Positions 7,905-15,041 of a DNA stretch of 15,154 nucleotides are shown here, piece by piece. Numbering within the stretch: the stretch's first letter is position 1; every line of letters begins with the position of its first letter. Where the stretch lies: contig CAYVJW010000033.1 in NCBI GenBank assembly GCA_964451885.1, forward strand, positions 1-15,154, written 5' to 3'. The translations under genes and the position numbers were made by a program. Below the pieces are notes generated by a model. The model saw nothing but the letters and a program-made list of their open reading frames with translations. It searched no databases and was not told where the DNA came from. This DNA comes from CAYVJW01 sp964451885 (GTDB lineage Bacteria; Patescibacteriota; Gracilibacteria; UBA4473).

Positions 7905-8765
7905 TTAGAGGTAAGAATTAAGGTGAGCTATGGTTAAAGCGTAGGAAATAGCCGTTCCCGTAACGGTTATCGAATAAGAATTAACGCCAACCTCAAAAGT
8001 CGGAAAATCCCCATCAAAATCCAAAGCCGTTGAATTCTTTCGTGCGGTTAAAGCTTCCGAATCAATGACAATTACGTCCCCATCGGAAACGGAAGTAGTC
8101 AGTTCAATTTCCTGACCTGTAGTGTCATTTTTGACGTTAATTTTGGTCACGCCTGAAGCGGACGTAACAATCAAAATGAATTGCGGTGAAGCTTCAGCTG
8201 TCCCACTGTTGGTTTGTGATTCGGAAAAAGTCAGCCCACTTACACTATGAAAATTCGAGGTATATCCTGTATCCGTCCCGAATGGAGTTAAACACTGAAA
8301 ACGTAATTCCAAAGGACACCACGCAATATGAAAATTTTCTGTCCGTTGAAAGTCCATTTCCCTGCACGTAGTTTTGAATCTACGCCTTGAACCGTCTCCA
8401 CGCTGAATATCCAAATAACCTCCTTGAATCTTCAAAGTTTTCTTCATTGTATCAATCAAAGCGTCCAATTCGGTTTGAGAATCGGTTATAAGTGTTCCAC
8501 GAAGTACAATATCGTTCACGTCCCAATAATCAGAAAGCACCAATCTTCCGTGACGGTTCGGTCTTCGTTCGGTTTCAAAGAGTCGTGAGGGGGAACGGTC
8601 ATAAATCGGGGTGTTCAGTTTGATTTGTGCGTTCTGCAATCCCAAAGACTCAAAACGAATGGCTTCATCGGGCAGTCCTCCCGTAGAAGCTTTGGGAATG
8701 TCATTTAGTAATGTCGTATTCAGTAATCCTTTATTGAGCATGTTTTTTATGTAGAGACACGCCAT
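7905..8765 (-). CDS. Distal tail protein (Dit)
   Basis: The 286-residue protein matches the siphovirus Dit (Sipho_tail) layout. The N-terminal half has the galectin-like belt region with LNTPIYDRSPSRLFETERRPNRHGR, DYWDVNDIVLRGTLITDSQTELD and a helix-rich LIDTMKKTLKIQGGYLDI stretch; a second beta domain follows (about 180-286, with ITVTGTAISYALTI near the end). Dit proteins form a hexameric ring that joins the tail tube to the hub and fibres. It follows the tape measure stop by 9 bp, the standard position. The ATG at 8765 is preceded by TAAGG 8-12 bases upstream, one of the few weak Shine-Dalgarno-like stretches here; an alternative start at MLNKGLL (about 8741) would give a more typical Dit N-terminus, so the true start is uncertain by eight codons. 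Confidence 0.8.
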   Translation of the reverse strand: MACLYIKNMLNKGLLNTTLLNDIPKASTGGLPDEAIRFESLGLQNAQIKLNTPIYDRSPSRLFETERRPNRHGRLVLSDYWDVNDIVLRGTLITDSQTELDALIDTMKKTLKIQGGYLDIQRGDGSRRRFKTTCREMDFQRTENFHIAWCPLELRFQCLTPFGTDTGYTSNFHSVSGLTFSESQTNSGTAEASPQFILIVTSASGVTKINVKNDTTGQEIELTTSVSDGDVIVIDSEALTARKNSTALDFDGDFPTFEVGVNSYSITVTGTAISYALTIAHLNSYL

Positions 8766-8774
8766 TGGCGTACC

Positions 8775-11588
8775 TTAGGCAGTTAAAGATTGAAGTTGTA
8801 TCCTCCTGGCAATCGTATCAATCAGAGCTTCGGCTTTGTCTTCCGAATCAAAAGTTCCCTGAATGTGAAAGTTCACGTTCTGAGTGTGGGTACTGGTGGG
8901 AGTAGCATTTGCGGTAGCATTTCTATTTTGGGTTGAAGCAATGTTTCTGACCGTTCCAGAAATCGGTTGAAACACGCCCCTCGAAGTCGGGTCAACTGCC
9001 CCGAACTGTCGTCCAACATCAGCTAAAGAACGCCTGTCTTTCCCTTCTTTCGGGGCAGTCAAAGATTTTATTTGTTGAAGCACAGACCGAAGTTCCTGAA
9101 GTTTTTTCTTCATGGAATTCACGGTTTTGTGTGTATTGGAAAGCAAAACATTAAAGCCGTTCACCAAAGCCGTGACCATTGAAGCGTGTTCGGCTTGAAC
9201 CATCCGCATTTCCTGAACAAACAGGTCAAATTCAAACCTCATCGCCTCGAAAGAGAGGGTGTAAACTTCTTTCATTTCTTCAGTATTTGCCGTGAAGAAA
9301 TCTTTCAGTGTGGACCAGATAGTTTGTAGAGATTCGGAAATGCGGCTATTGATAGCCTGTGATTCGGCTTCCATACTAGTAAAAACTTCACTGAAATTCT
9401 GTGATGTTTCTCCCCACGTTCCCCCAAGCATATTTTTGATTCCCTCCCAAGTATCTTTTGTCGTTCCGGAAATAGAGGTGAACAAAGCAGAAGATTTTTC
9501 TTTCACGGACTGCCACATTCCCGTTGCCCTATCTTTGACCTTTTCCCACCATGAACCTTCACGAATAGTTTCATAAGCGTTTTTCAGTTTTTCTGTTGTT
9601 GAATCCCAAATAGAAGCAAAAGCTTCCTTCGTTCCCTTCCAGGCGGAAACCCCTGCGTCTTTTATCGAAGTCCAAATAACTTTTGAGGTTTTAGCTAAAC
9701 CACCAAAGATAGCCGAAAAAGTATCGGCAATGCCTGACCAGATACCGCCGAGAATACCTTTGGTAGCACTCCAAATTCCCGAAGCTGTTTCCGACATTCC
9801 TGAAAAAATACTCTCTCCGTCACTCGCCATTCCTCCAAATATCCAACTGAAGAAATTTTTGATTTTTTGCCAAATACTTTTCAGTAAATCGAATATGCCG
9901 TTCCACACAGTTTTTATGACGTTCCAAATTCCATTGAATACAGAAGAAATCAGGGAACTGACTACTTCCAAACTGATTTTAAAAACACTCTTTATTCCCT
10001 CCCAAACATGACTGAAGAAAGCTTTTATTCCGTTCCATACCTTTTCTCCTGTTTGTTTCATAGTTTCCCATGCTCCTTTCCAGTCACCGCTCAATACCTG
10101 AAGAAAGGCTTTAAATATCCCGATAATCACTGCAAAGGCGACTTTCAAAAAACTGCTTATTTTGTTCCAGACAGCTTTGGTGATCGTTAGAATCTTATTC
10201 CAGTGTTCTCGGATATTCAGGAAGTTACTGTCGTAGGCTCGTTTTAGACCATAAATAACCGCCCCGATAGCACTGATAGTCGCAATCAATGGTAAAGCTG
10301 ATACTACCAAAGAGCCAATAGCCAAAGCTATGCCTCCCAAAGCTACTTTTACTATGGCAAAAACCGCCACCAAGGCTACACTGCTCGCAGAAATACCAGC
10401 AAAAATCTTCAAAGCTTTTTGCATGGGTTCCGGAAGAGAGCGGAACATTTTTCGCAACCAATCAATTCCATCTGAAAGAAGTTCTACCGCTTTCGCCACT
10501 ATCGGCATTACGGCTTGTCCGAAATCTATAAAAATATCCGTGAAGAGATTCTTCAATTTCTGAAGTTGTGAACGCATGGTATTGAATCTTTGTGCTGCTT
10601 CTTTTGTGAGAGCGGTATTTTTCACAAATTCTTCTGATCCTTTGGCTATGGTTCTTCGTAAAAGATCGCCTGCTCCTGCCAAAGACAAAAAAGAACGCTG
10701 AAGCCTCACGTCCGTTCCTATCACTTCCCCCAAAACCGTTGAAGCTTCGTCACCCGCTTTACCGATTCCCTCAACAAACAAGGTAAATGCTTCAGCTGCG
10801 TCCGTCTTCCACATCTCCGAAAAGTCCGAGGCGGACACCCCGGCAATTTTAGCGAATTCTGCAACCTTAGCATTTCCTTCCGCAACGGCTGTATTCATTT
10901 TCAAGAGAGCTTTTTGTACGGCTGTTCCTCCGGCTTCCGCTTGGATTCCTACGGAAGAAAAAGCCGTTGATATTCCAAAAATCGCCCCTGCATTTATCCC
11001 TGCTATTTTGCCTGCTCCTGCGATTCGGTTCGTAAATTCCACTATTTCTGATTCGGTGGTTGCGAAATTATTTCCCAATCCCACAACTGCCGCTCCCATG
11101 TTTGCAATTTCTGATTGTGGACGTTGTAAAATTTCTGCAATCCTCGCAAAAGCCATAGCGGAATCTTCAGCCGTTAGATTTGTGGTAACGGCAAGCTTCG
11201 CAATGGTATCGGTAAAATCTATGACATTTTCTTTGGCAATACCGAGTTGCCCCCCAAGTTCCGCTATTTTGGAAAGTTCAGTGGTATCTACAGGAATTTC
11301 CAAAGCCTTTGCCCTGATTCCTTCAGCTAACTTTGCGTATTCTTCCTCAGTAGCGTCTATGGTTTTACGCACGCCTGCAAAAGCACTTTCAAATTCAATG
11401 GCACTGCTAACCGCATTACTCGCCACCATTCCTAAAGTCGCAACAATAGAAGCTCCTGCAATTGCAAGTTCCGTATTGGAAAACTTTGCAGACTTCCCAA
11501 GGCCTTTGACCTTTTGCTCAACATGCGCCACCTTTTTTGAGGCGTGATCGTCAGCTTCGATAATGAATTTTACTTTGTTTTGGGGCAT
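8775..11588 (-). CDS. Tail tape measure protein (TP901 core family)
   Basis: This 937-residue protein sets tail length and is ejected with the DNA. Residues about 65-370 are the TP901-type core, with the phrase FESAFAGVRKTID and later TTESEIVEFTNRIAGAGK and SIGIQAEAGGTAVQKAL-like text. A long hydrophobic stretch (about 393-448) could cross or insert into the membrane. Residues about 455-740 form a helical stretch with tryptophans recurring at about 11-residue steps (for example VWNGIKAFFSHVWEGIK), the hallmark of tape measures. A shorter charged C-terminus (about 790-937) contains a predicted coiled stretch and a Gln/Thr/Asn-rich region. At about 1.5 angstrom per residue the tail would be near 140 nm, a rough estimate from the family rule. 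A 6-bp dyad ends directly at the ATG. No Shine-Dalgarno is present. Confidence 0.93.
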   Translation of the reverse strand: MPQNKVKFIIEADDHASKKVAHVEQKVKGLGKSAKFSNTELAIAGASIVATLGMVASNAVSSAIEFESAFAGVRKTIDATEEEYAKLAEGIRAKALEIPVDTTELSKIAELGGQLGIAKENVIDFTDTIAKLAVTTNLTAEDSAMAFARIAEILQRPQSEIANMGAAVVGLGNNFATTESEIVEFTNRIAGAGKIAGINAGAIFGISTAFSSVGIQAEAGGTAVQKALLKMNTAVAEGNAKVAEFAKIAGVSASDFSEMWKTDAAEAFTLFVEGIGKAGDEASTVLGEVIGTDVRLQRSFLSLAGAGDLLRRTIAKGSEEFVKNTALTKEAAQRFNTMRSQLQKLKNLFTDIFIDFGQAVMPIVAKAVELLSDGIDWLRKMFRSLPEPMQKALKIFAGISASSVALVAVFAIVKVALGGIALAIGSLVVSALPLIATISAIGAVIYGLKRAYDSNFLNIREHWNKILTITKAVWNKISSFLKVAFAVIIGIFKAFLQVLSGDWKGAWETMKQTGEKVWNGIKAFFSHVWEGIKSVFKISLEVVSSLISSVFNGIWNVIKTVWNGIFDLLKSIWQKIKNFFSWIFGGMASDGESIFSGMSETASGIWSATKGILGGIWSGIADTFSAIFGGLAKTSKVIWTSIKDAGVSAWKGTKEAFASIWDSTTEKLKNAYETIREGSWWEKVKDRATGMWQSVKEKSSALFTSISGTTKDTWEGIKNMLGGTWGETSQNFSEVFTSMEAESQAINSRISESLQTIWSTLKDFFTANTEEMKEVYTLSFEAMRFEFDLFVQEMRMVQAEHASMVTALVNGFNVLLSNTHKTVNSMKKKLQELRSVLQQIKSLTAPKEGKDRRSLADVGRQFGAVDPTSRGVFQPISGTVRNIASTQNRNATANATPTSTHTQNVNFHIQGTFDSEDKAEALIDTIARRIQLQSLTA

Positions 11589-11613
11589 GACGGGTGAATA
11601 TTATTTTCCCGTC
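11589..11613 (-). promoter_or_regulatory. Hairpin abutting the tape measure start codon
   Basis: GACGGG and CCCGTC form a perfect 6-bp stem with a 13-base AT-rich loop on the minus-strand RNA. The 3' arm touches the ATG at 11586-11588. It lies 21 bases after the stop of the unknown gene at 11635-12312. It lacks a following T run, so it is a poor terminator; it could protect the upstream transcript or dampen tape measure translation. Confidence 0.5.
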
Positions 11614-11634
11614 TTTGCAAATGTTGAAAGTTTT

Positions 11635-12312
11635 TTAAAGCAAATCTAATTCTCCTAAAAGTCTTTCTGCTTCTGCATCATCACATAAATCCATTTCTAA
11701 TTCACTAAAAATATCTTCAAATTTTTCATAGTTTTTGAGATTCATTGTTTCTGGATTCAAGTGATTTATTGATTTTATTAATTTTCGAATTTTCCCTATG
11801 TTTCGGAATGTTTCAGGACATTTTCTGTCACAGTATGGATGTAGTAGTTGTCGTAATACATTTTCAAATCGTTCATATAATCCTGAAGCGATGTCACTCA
11901 AACCGTATATTGCATCCACGTACTGTGCCTTTTTTATAACCATTCCCTCAAAAGAAATCTCACCATTATTTACAGCTTCAACTCCCTCATTTAACCATTC
12001 AAAAGTAACTTCGTTATTCTGGGTTTCCAGAGTAGTTTTTGCCTCAAGTAGAACAGCAACGGAAGCTGCTATATTCATTCGGCCAATTGCTCTTGCAACT
12101 TCCATTAAATTTTCTTCAACTGTTGTTTCGTCTTGATCTGATTCAATTGAATCCAATTTAGCGAGTAATTCATCAACTCTCACAATTCTTCCGGTAGCAA
12201 TCTCTCCACCTTTTGGGTGGGTAATAAACCCTGTTTTCCTTTTCTCATGCAGAATTTCTCTCAACGAGGAGATTTTTTCTGTAATTTCGGAAGTTCCGTC
12301 AATTTTTGCCAT
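11635..12312 (-). CDS. Unknown moron-like gene between chaperone and tape measure
   Basis: The 225-residue protein matches no family I recognise. It is charged and probably mostly helical, has no signal peptide or membrane span, carries one CDRKC cysteine pair near residue 160, and ends acidic (ELEMDLCDDAEAERLLGELDLL). The gene sits where phages normally place nothing, between the frameshifted chaperone and the tape measure. It is more AT-rich than its neighbours: sampled 60-base lines have 14 to 23 G or C, against 30 in a sampled line of the tape measure. A near-consensus promoter precedes it and a hairpin follows it. These traits fit a moron, an extra gene expressed independently and often protecting the lysogen or blocking rival phages. 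The function is inferred from context only; a structural role is possible. The ATG at 12312 follows an AT-rich leader without Shine-Dalgarno. Confidence 0.8.
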   Translation of the reverse strand: MAKIDGTSEITEKISSLREILHEKRKTGFITHPKGGEIATGRIVRVDELLAKLDSIESDQDETTVEENLMEVARAIGRMNIAASVAVLLEAKTTLETQNNEVTFEWLNEGVEAVNNGEISFEGMVIKKAQYVDAIYGLSDIASGLYERFENVLRQLLHPYCDRKCPETFRNIGKIRKLIKSINHLNPETMNLKNYEKFEDIFSELEMDLCDDAEAERLLGELDLL

Positions 12313-12344
12313 AATAATTATTTATTAATACATTAATACTCCTA

Positions 12345-12372
12345 CTTATAATTATTTTCTTTACTTTGTCAA
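12345..12372 (-). promoter_or_regulatory. Near-consensus sigma70-type promoter for the moron-like gene
   Basis: On the minus strand a perfect -35 TTGACA (12367-12372) and a 5-of-6 -10 TATAAG (12345-12350) are separated by 16 bases. RNA would start near 12338, leaving a leader of about 26 bases before the ATG at 12312. The promoter overlaps the end of the chaperone extension, whose TAA is at 12361-12363. No other spacer of the array shows a match this good. Confidence 0.7.
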
Positions 12373-12595
12373 GCTCGAATGTCTCGAATTTTTTGCATTT
12401 TCCTTACTCAGCACAAGCACCGCATCCTGATAGAAGCTAACCGGCATCTCCGCAATATCGGATGGTGTCCATCCAAATTCCCTACAAAGCTGAATATCAG
12501 TAAACCGATGAGCAACTTCGATCTGAAACTGGTTTTTGGGAGTAATGCTTTTTCCATCAATCAAAAGATCAAAAATCTTATTTTTCTCAATCAGC
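12361..12595 (-). CDS. Tail assembly chaperone extension (GpT-like), read by -1 frameshift
   Basis: This frame has no good start of its own: the earliest start codon is a TTG at 12564, and the frame is open further upstream to the A9 run of the preceding gene. A -1 shift there joins it to the chaperone and gives a fusion of about 195 residues: 117 from the upstream frame plus 78 from here (KLIEKNKIFDLLIDGK through REFGWTPSDIAEMPVSFYQ to the end). The layout matches the G/GT pair of lambda-like phages, in which the longer form recruits the tape measure and tube subunits. The W, P and Y content near REFGWTPSD resembles the short C-terminal domain of such extensions. The moron promoter overlaps its stop. 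Confidence 0.75.
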
Positions 12596-12947
12596 TTTTT
12601 TTTTCTGAAGTGGGATCGTCAATAGACTTTCCTGTAATTGCTTCGAGCAATACCTTTAAATCTCGCATACAAAACCTTTCCAGATTTTCTTCCGTAATCG
12701 CCATATCTATCTCTTTGCTGTTTATTTCTTCAACAAAATTCCACGATTTTATCGAACGCAAAATAATAGAACGCCCTGCTTTTTCTGCGTCAGGATGTTT
12801 AGAGTCAGAAGCATTGGGAAACTCTTTGGTAATGGCTCGTTGTTCTGCCACCGTCATGTCAGTAAATACCTCTACTTGACTGCCTTTAAATGAAGGCAAT
12901 TCGACTGTTTTTGTAGGTTTTGAATCCGTGAAGGTGATTTTTGTCAT
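12591..12947 (-). CDS. Tail assembly chaperone (GpG-like), short form
   Basis: The 118-residue soluble protein starts with MTKITFTDSKPTKTVELPSF and contains a helix-rich body (about 30-105) with VAEQRAITKEF and ENLERFCMRDLKVLLEAITG. It sits directly after the tail tube gene and before the tape measure, the standard site of tail assembly chaperones. Near its end the codons run GAA AAA AAA AGC TGA, giving an A9 slippery run and a -1 exit into the next frame. Normal translation stops at the TGA. The ATG at 12947 follows an AT-rich leader, with 21 bp from the tube stop. The family is not named with certainty because chaperones diverge quickly; context and frameshift carry the call. Confidence 0.75.
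   Translation of the reverse strand: MTKITFTDSKPTKTVELPSFKGSQVEVFTDMTVAEQRAITKEFPNASDSKHPDAEKAGRSIILRSIKSWNFVEEINSKEIDMAITEENLERFCMRDLKVLLEAITGKSIDDPTSEKKS
12596..12604 (-). promoter_or_regulatory. A9 slippery site for programmed -1 frameshifting
   Basis: Nine A run from 12604 to 12596 on the minus strand. In the chaperone frame they give the heptamer A AAA AAA, a strong -1 slip sequence in bacteria. The zero-frame stop TGA follows one codon later, and the -1 frame is open into the extension. A weak stem (AAGAT/ATCTT, 12565-12579) lies 17 bases downstream and may or may not help. Confidence 0.75.
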
Positions 12948-12968
12948 TAGGTTTTGGGATTAAAAAAA

Positions 12969-14213
12969 TTAGGCAGTATATGTCGTTCCAACTTTCCCAT
13001 TCGTCACTTCGATTTTTATCGCTTGTCCGTCCGAACTGTCGTAGTAGCATTCGGCTTCGGCAGTTACGGCATAGAGTTCATCCGTTCCCGTTGGCATTTC
13101 GTGTTTAGTGAACCGAACATCGGACATTTTTATCTGAACGGTATATTTGGCATTGTTCGTATCGGTAGCGGAAACGATTTCGTTATTCGTGATTGTCAAA
13201 ATACAAGCCTGCTTCGTTTGATTCAGGTATCGGTCACGGTCTTGCACATTCTCAAAATATTTCGTAAATTTTAGTTTTGCGCTTGCCCCTTTTGGAGCAA
13301 TAACGGAAGGAGAGGCACGCAAAGAACCGTAGCGTTCTTCCAGGTTGTTTTCATAAGAAAACTCCCAATTCTCCACGTTTTCTTCAGCGTTACTGGCAGC
13401 ATCCGTTAAATCGCTTCCGAACTGAAAAGAAGCGTGAATAAAAGAAAGTACTTTAGCCGAATCGGAATAAGAAGGGGTTTGCGGAGTGAGTTCCACTTTT
13501 CCTTCTTTGGCTACAGTGTAGGAATTCCCAAGGGTCGCAATTTGAATGGTATTAGTCGGTGAACCGGAAATAGCCGCAATCGGGTCATCTTCGTTTTGCG
13601 GAGTGTTGTCATAGATATTCACGGTATCATCAGTGGTCAGTCCTTCTACGGTATCAAGTTCAATATCCACGCTTGCCCCTGCAGTAGCGTCCGCAATCAT
13701 GTTGGCTTTTTGGAATACGCCATGAGCCTTCAAATTAACCGCCATGTTTATAAGACCGTCTGAGCCTGCAAGATTGATAGAATCCACCAAGACCCCAAAG
13801 GCACGGTCAACTTGATAGTTTTGACGGTTGTTTGAAGTATCAGAAAGATTTCCTTTTCCCTGTTCGATAGTCAGGGCAGGTAAAGCGTTTGCAAGCGTTA
13901 AATCGTGCTTGTAAACCGAACCGTCTGTTCCGGACGAAATATCGTTGGAAGCAATTGCCCCCAAGACCATGTACAAAAAGTACACGCATTCGTTAACATC
14001 CAAGTCTACATTGTAACTTCCATCTGTGGTTACTTTTCCTTTTACAGGATTTAGAGCATTAAAACGGTTATTTTGGATAGGGTTGTTTGCTATAATTTCC
14101 TGATTGTAAGCCACGTCACCGTCTTTATAGCGCAGAAAGTGAGCGGGTTTTACGGCAGTGGAGACTGTCGTTTCTTTTTTTACGGCTAGATAGCCTTCTC
14201 TAGTTGAAGCCAT
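12969..14213 (-). CDS. Major tail tube protein with inserted beta domain
   Basis: The 414-residue protein would stack in hexameric rings around the tape measure. It has the usual tube start (ASTREGYLAVKKETTVSTAV, then a DLDVNECVYFLYMVLGA helix) and a C-terminal beta region (VQIKMSDVRFTKHEMPTGTD, AVTAEAECYYDSSDG). Residues about 178-242 look like an inserted or extra small beta domain (DTVNIYDN, then NTIQIATLGNSYTV), making it longer than many tube proteins (often 150-350). It lies before the chaperones and tape measure, the normal order. The ATG at 14213 follows a TTACTTACT-rich leader, 82 bp after the stop of the small gene at 14296-14502. A sheath is not visible, so a contractile tail is unlikely from this window. 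Confidence 0.8.
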   Translation of the reverse strand: MASTREGYLAVKKETTVSTAVKPAHFLRYKDGDVAYNQEIIANNPIQNNRFNALNPVKGKVTTDGSYNVDLDVNECVYFLYMVLGAIASNDISSGTDGSVYKHDLTLANALPALTIEQGKGNLSDTSNNRQNYQVDRAFGVLVDSINLAGSDGLINMAVNLKAHGVFQKANMIADATAGASVDIELDTVEGLTTDDTVNIYDNTPQNEDDPIAAISGSPTNTIQIATLGNSYTVAKEGKVELTPQTPSYSDSAKVLSFIHASFQFGSDLTDAASNAEENVENWEFSYENNLEERYGSLRASPSVIAPKGASAKLKFTKYFENVQDRDRYLNQTKQACILTITNNEIVSATDTNNAKYTVQIKMSDVRFTKHEMPTGTDELYAVTAEAECYYDSSDGQAIKIEVTNGKVGTTYTA

Positions 14214-14259
14214 TTTGTAAGAAGATTAGTAAGTAATTACGTCTTCTTGTGCAGCGTTG

Positions 14260-14285
14260 CCCTCCTGCGCTGAAGCTTCGGAGGG
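14260..14285. repeat. GC-rich inverted repeat in spacer before tail tube
   Basis: CCCTCC (14260-14265) and GGAGGG (14280-14285) flank a 14-base loop that itself contains the palindrome GAAGCTTC (14272-14279). It is much more GC-rich than the surrounding spacer. On the minus strand no T run follows, so it does not look like an intrinsic terminator. Similar short GC-rich palindromes occur dispersed in some bacterial genomes; only one copy was noticed here. Confidence 0.5.
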
Positions 14286-14295
14286 TAAAAAAGGA

Positions 14296-14502
14296 TTAGG
14301 CTTCGTCTTTTTCAGTGTTGATTTTGGAATTTTTATTGAGAGATTCTTTGCGTCTTTTTTCTGACGCGCTTTCTTTTACGAAATTGGGATTGCGTAAAAG
14401 TGTGTCGGCTTGTTCGTTGGTCACTTCACGCACTTCCCCTGGTTCAAAAGTGGGAATTCCTGTGACGGACTGCAAGGAACTGGAAATGTTTTTTACTTTC
14501 AT
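14296..14502 (-). CDS. Small unknown phage protein between tail terminator and tube
   Basis: The 68-residue protein has a folded-looking front half (MKVKNISSSLQSVTGI, EPGEVREVTNEQADTLL, NPNFVK) and a very charged, probably disordered second half (ESASEKRRKESLNKNSKINTEKDEA). Small proteins with a KVKN start, a PGEVREV turn and an LLxNPxFV ending are frequent near phage connector and tail genes, but I cannot name a function. It lies 23 bp after the preceding gene and shares its orientation; the ATG at 14502 has an ATCATG context. Alternatives are a connector accessory or a regulator. Confidence 0.7.
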   Translation of the reverse strand: MKVKNISSSLQSVTGIPTFEPGEVREVTNEQADTLLRNPNFVKESASEKRRKESLNKNSKINTEKDEA

Positions 14503-14525
14503 GATTCGGAAAACTTAGGAAATAA

Positions 14526-15041
14526 TCATCTATCACCAATAGCACGGATTTTTACCGTTGTGGTGACTTCATAAGTAGGAAACCCTCTATTCGTACTGAG
14601 GGCATAGTTTACGTTTGTAACCTGTGCAATCTCGCATGCATTAAAGGTGTTTCCTCCGTCTGTGTAAGGTAAAGTCGGATTTTTCTGAATTGTGCCACAA
14701 ACCGTAAAAGCGGTGGTTTCATGGTCATCATTCGACATTTCTACTTTCTTCATTGCGTCTTCCACGGCAAAAACTTTGTCGTTCTGAAGACCGGATTGTC
14801 CGAAGTATGCTTTAGCGTTGTACACCAATCGAATTTCTACGTTCTGAATCTTCTCATCGTAGCGAGAGCCACGTAAATTGTAATCCGTAGAAATGGGCAG
14901 TACGGCTAAAGCAGGGAGGTCACTTTCAGGGATGGTCACTGGATCGCCAAAAAACACTTTCTTAATGTCAGAAAGGGGTTGTCCTGCTTGGGATACAGAA
15001 TTTTCCAGTAATGATTTAATGGCAATTATGGATTTCTCCAT
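14526..15041 (-). CDS. Probable tail terminator / tail completion protein
   Basis: The 171-residue protein has a helix at the front (MEKSIIAIKSLLENSV), a beta region with SDLPALAVLPISTDYN, VEIRLVYNAKAYFG and a second helix FAVEDAMKKVEM, and ends with strands YEVTTTVKIRAIGDR. That helix-beta pattern and its place just before the tube gene fit the terminator (gpU-like) or head-tail completion proteins, which cap the last tube ring and join it to the head. No single motif proves it. The start is the ATG at 15041, with an AT-rich leader holding AAGT/AAGA repeats on the plus strand. The gene ends with TGA. Confidence 0.6.
   Translation of the reverse strand: MEKSIIAIKSLLENSVSQAGQPLSDIKKVFFGDPVTIPESDLPALAVLPISTDYNLRGSRYDEKIQNVEIRLVYNAKAYFGQSGLQNDKVFAVEDAMKKVEMSNDDHETTAFTVCGTIQKNPTLPYTDGGNTFNACEIAQVTNVNYALSTNRGFPTYEVTTTVKIRAIGDR

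Noticed and set aside
11008..11547. Plus-strand open frame of 179 codons
   Set aside because: It is antisense to the TP901 core of the tape measure, whose sequence is strongly family-like.
12379..12879. Plus-strand open frame of 166 codons
   Set aside because: It mirrors the chaperone pair; its amino-acid pattern is not protein-like and the frameshift evidence favours the minus strand.
3533..15041. UGA recoding (Gly or Trp) as in some candidate phyla
   Set aside because: TGA closes the genes at 3533, 4673, 12591 and 14526 at sensible places and no gene is interrupted by it, so the standard code fits.
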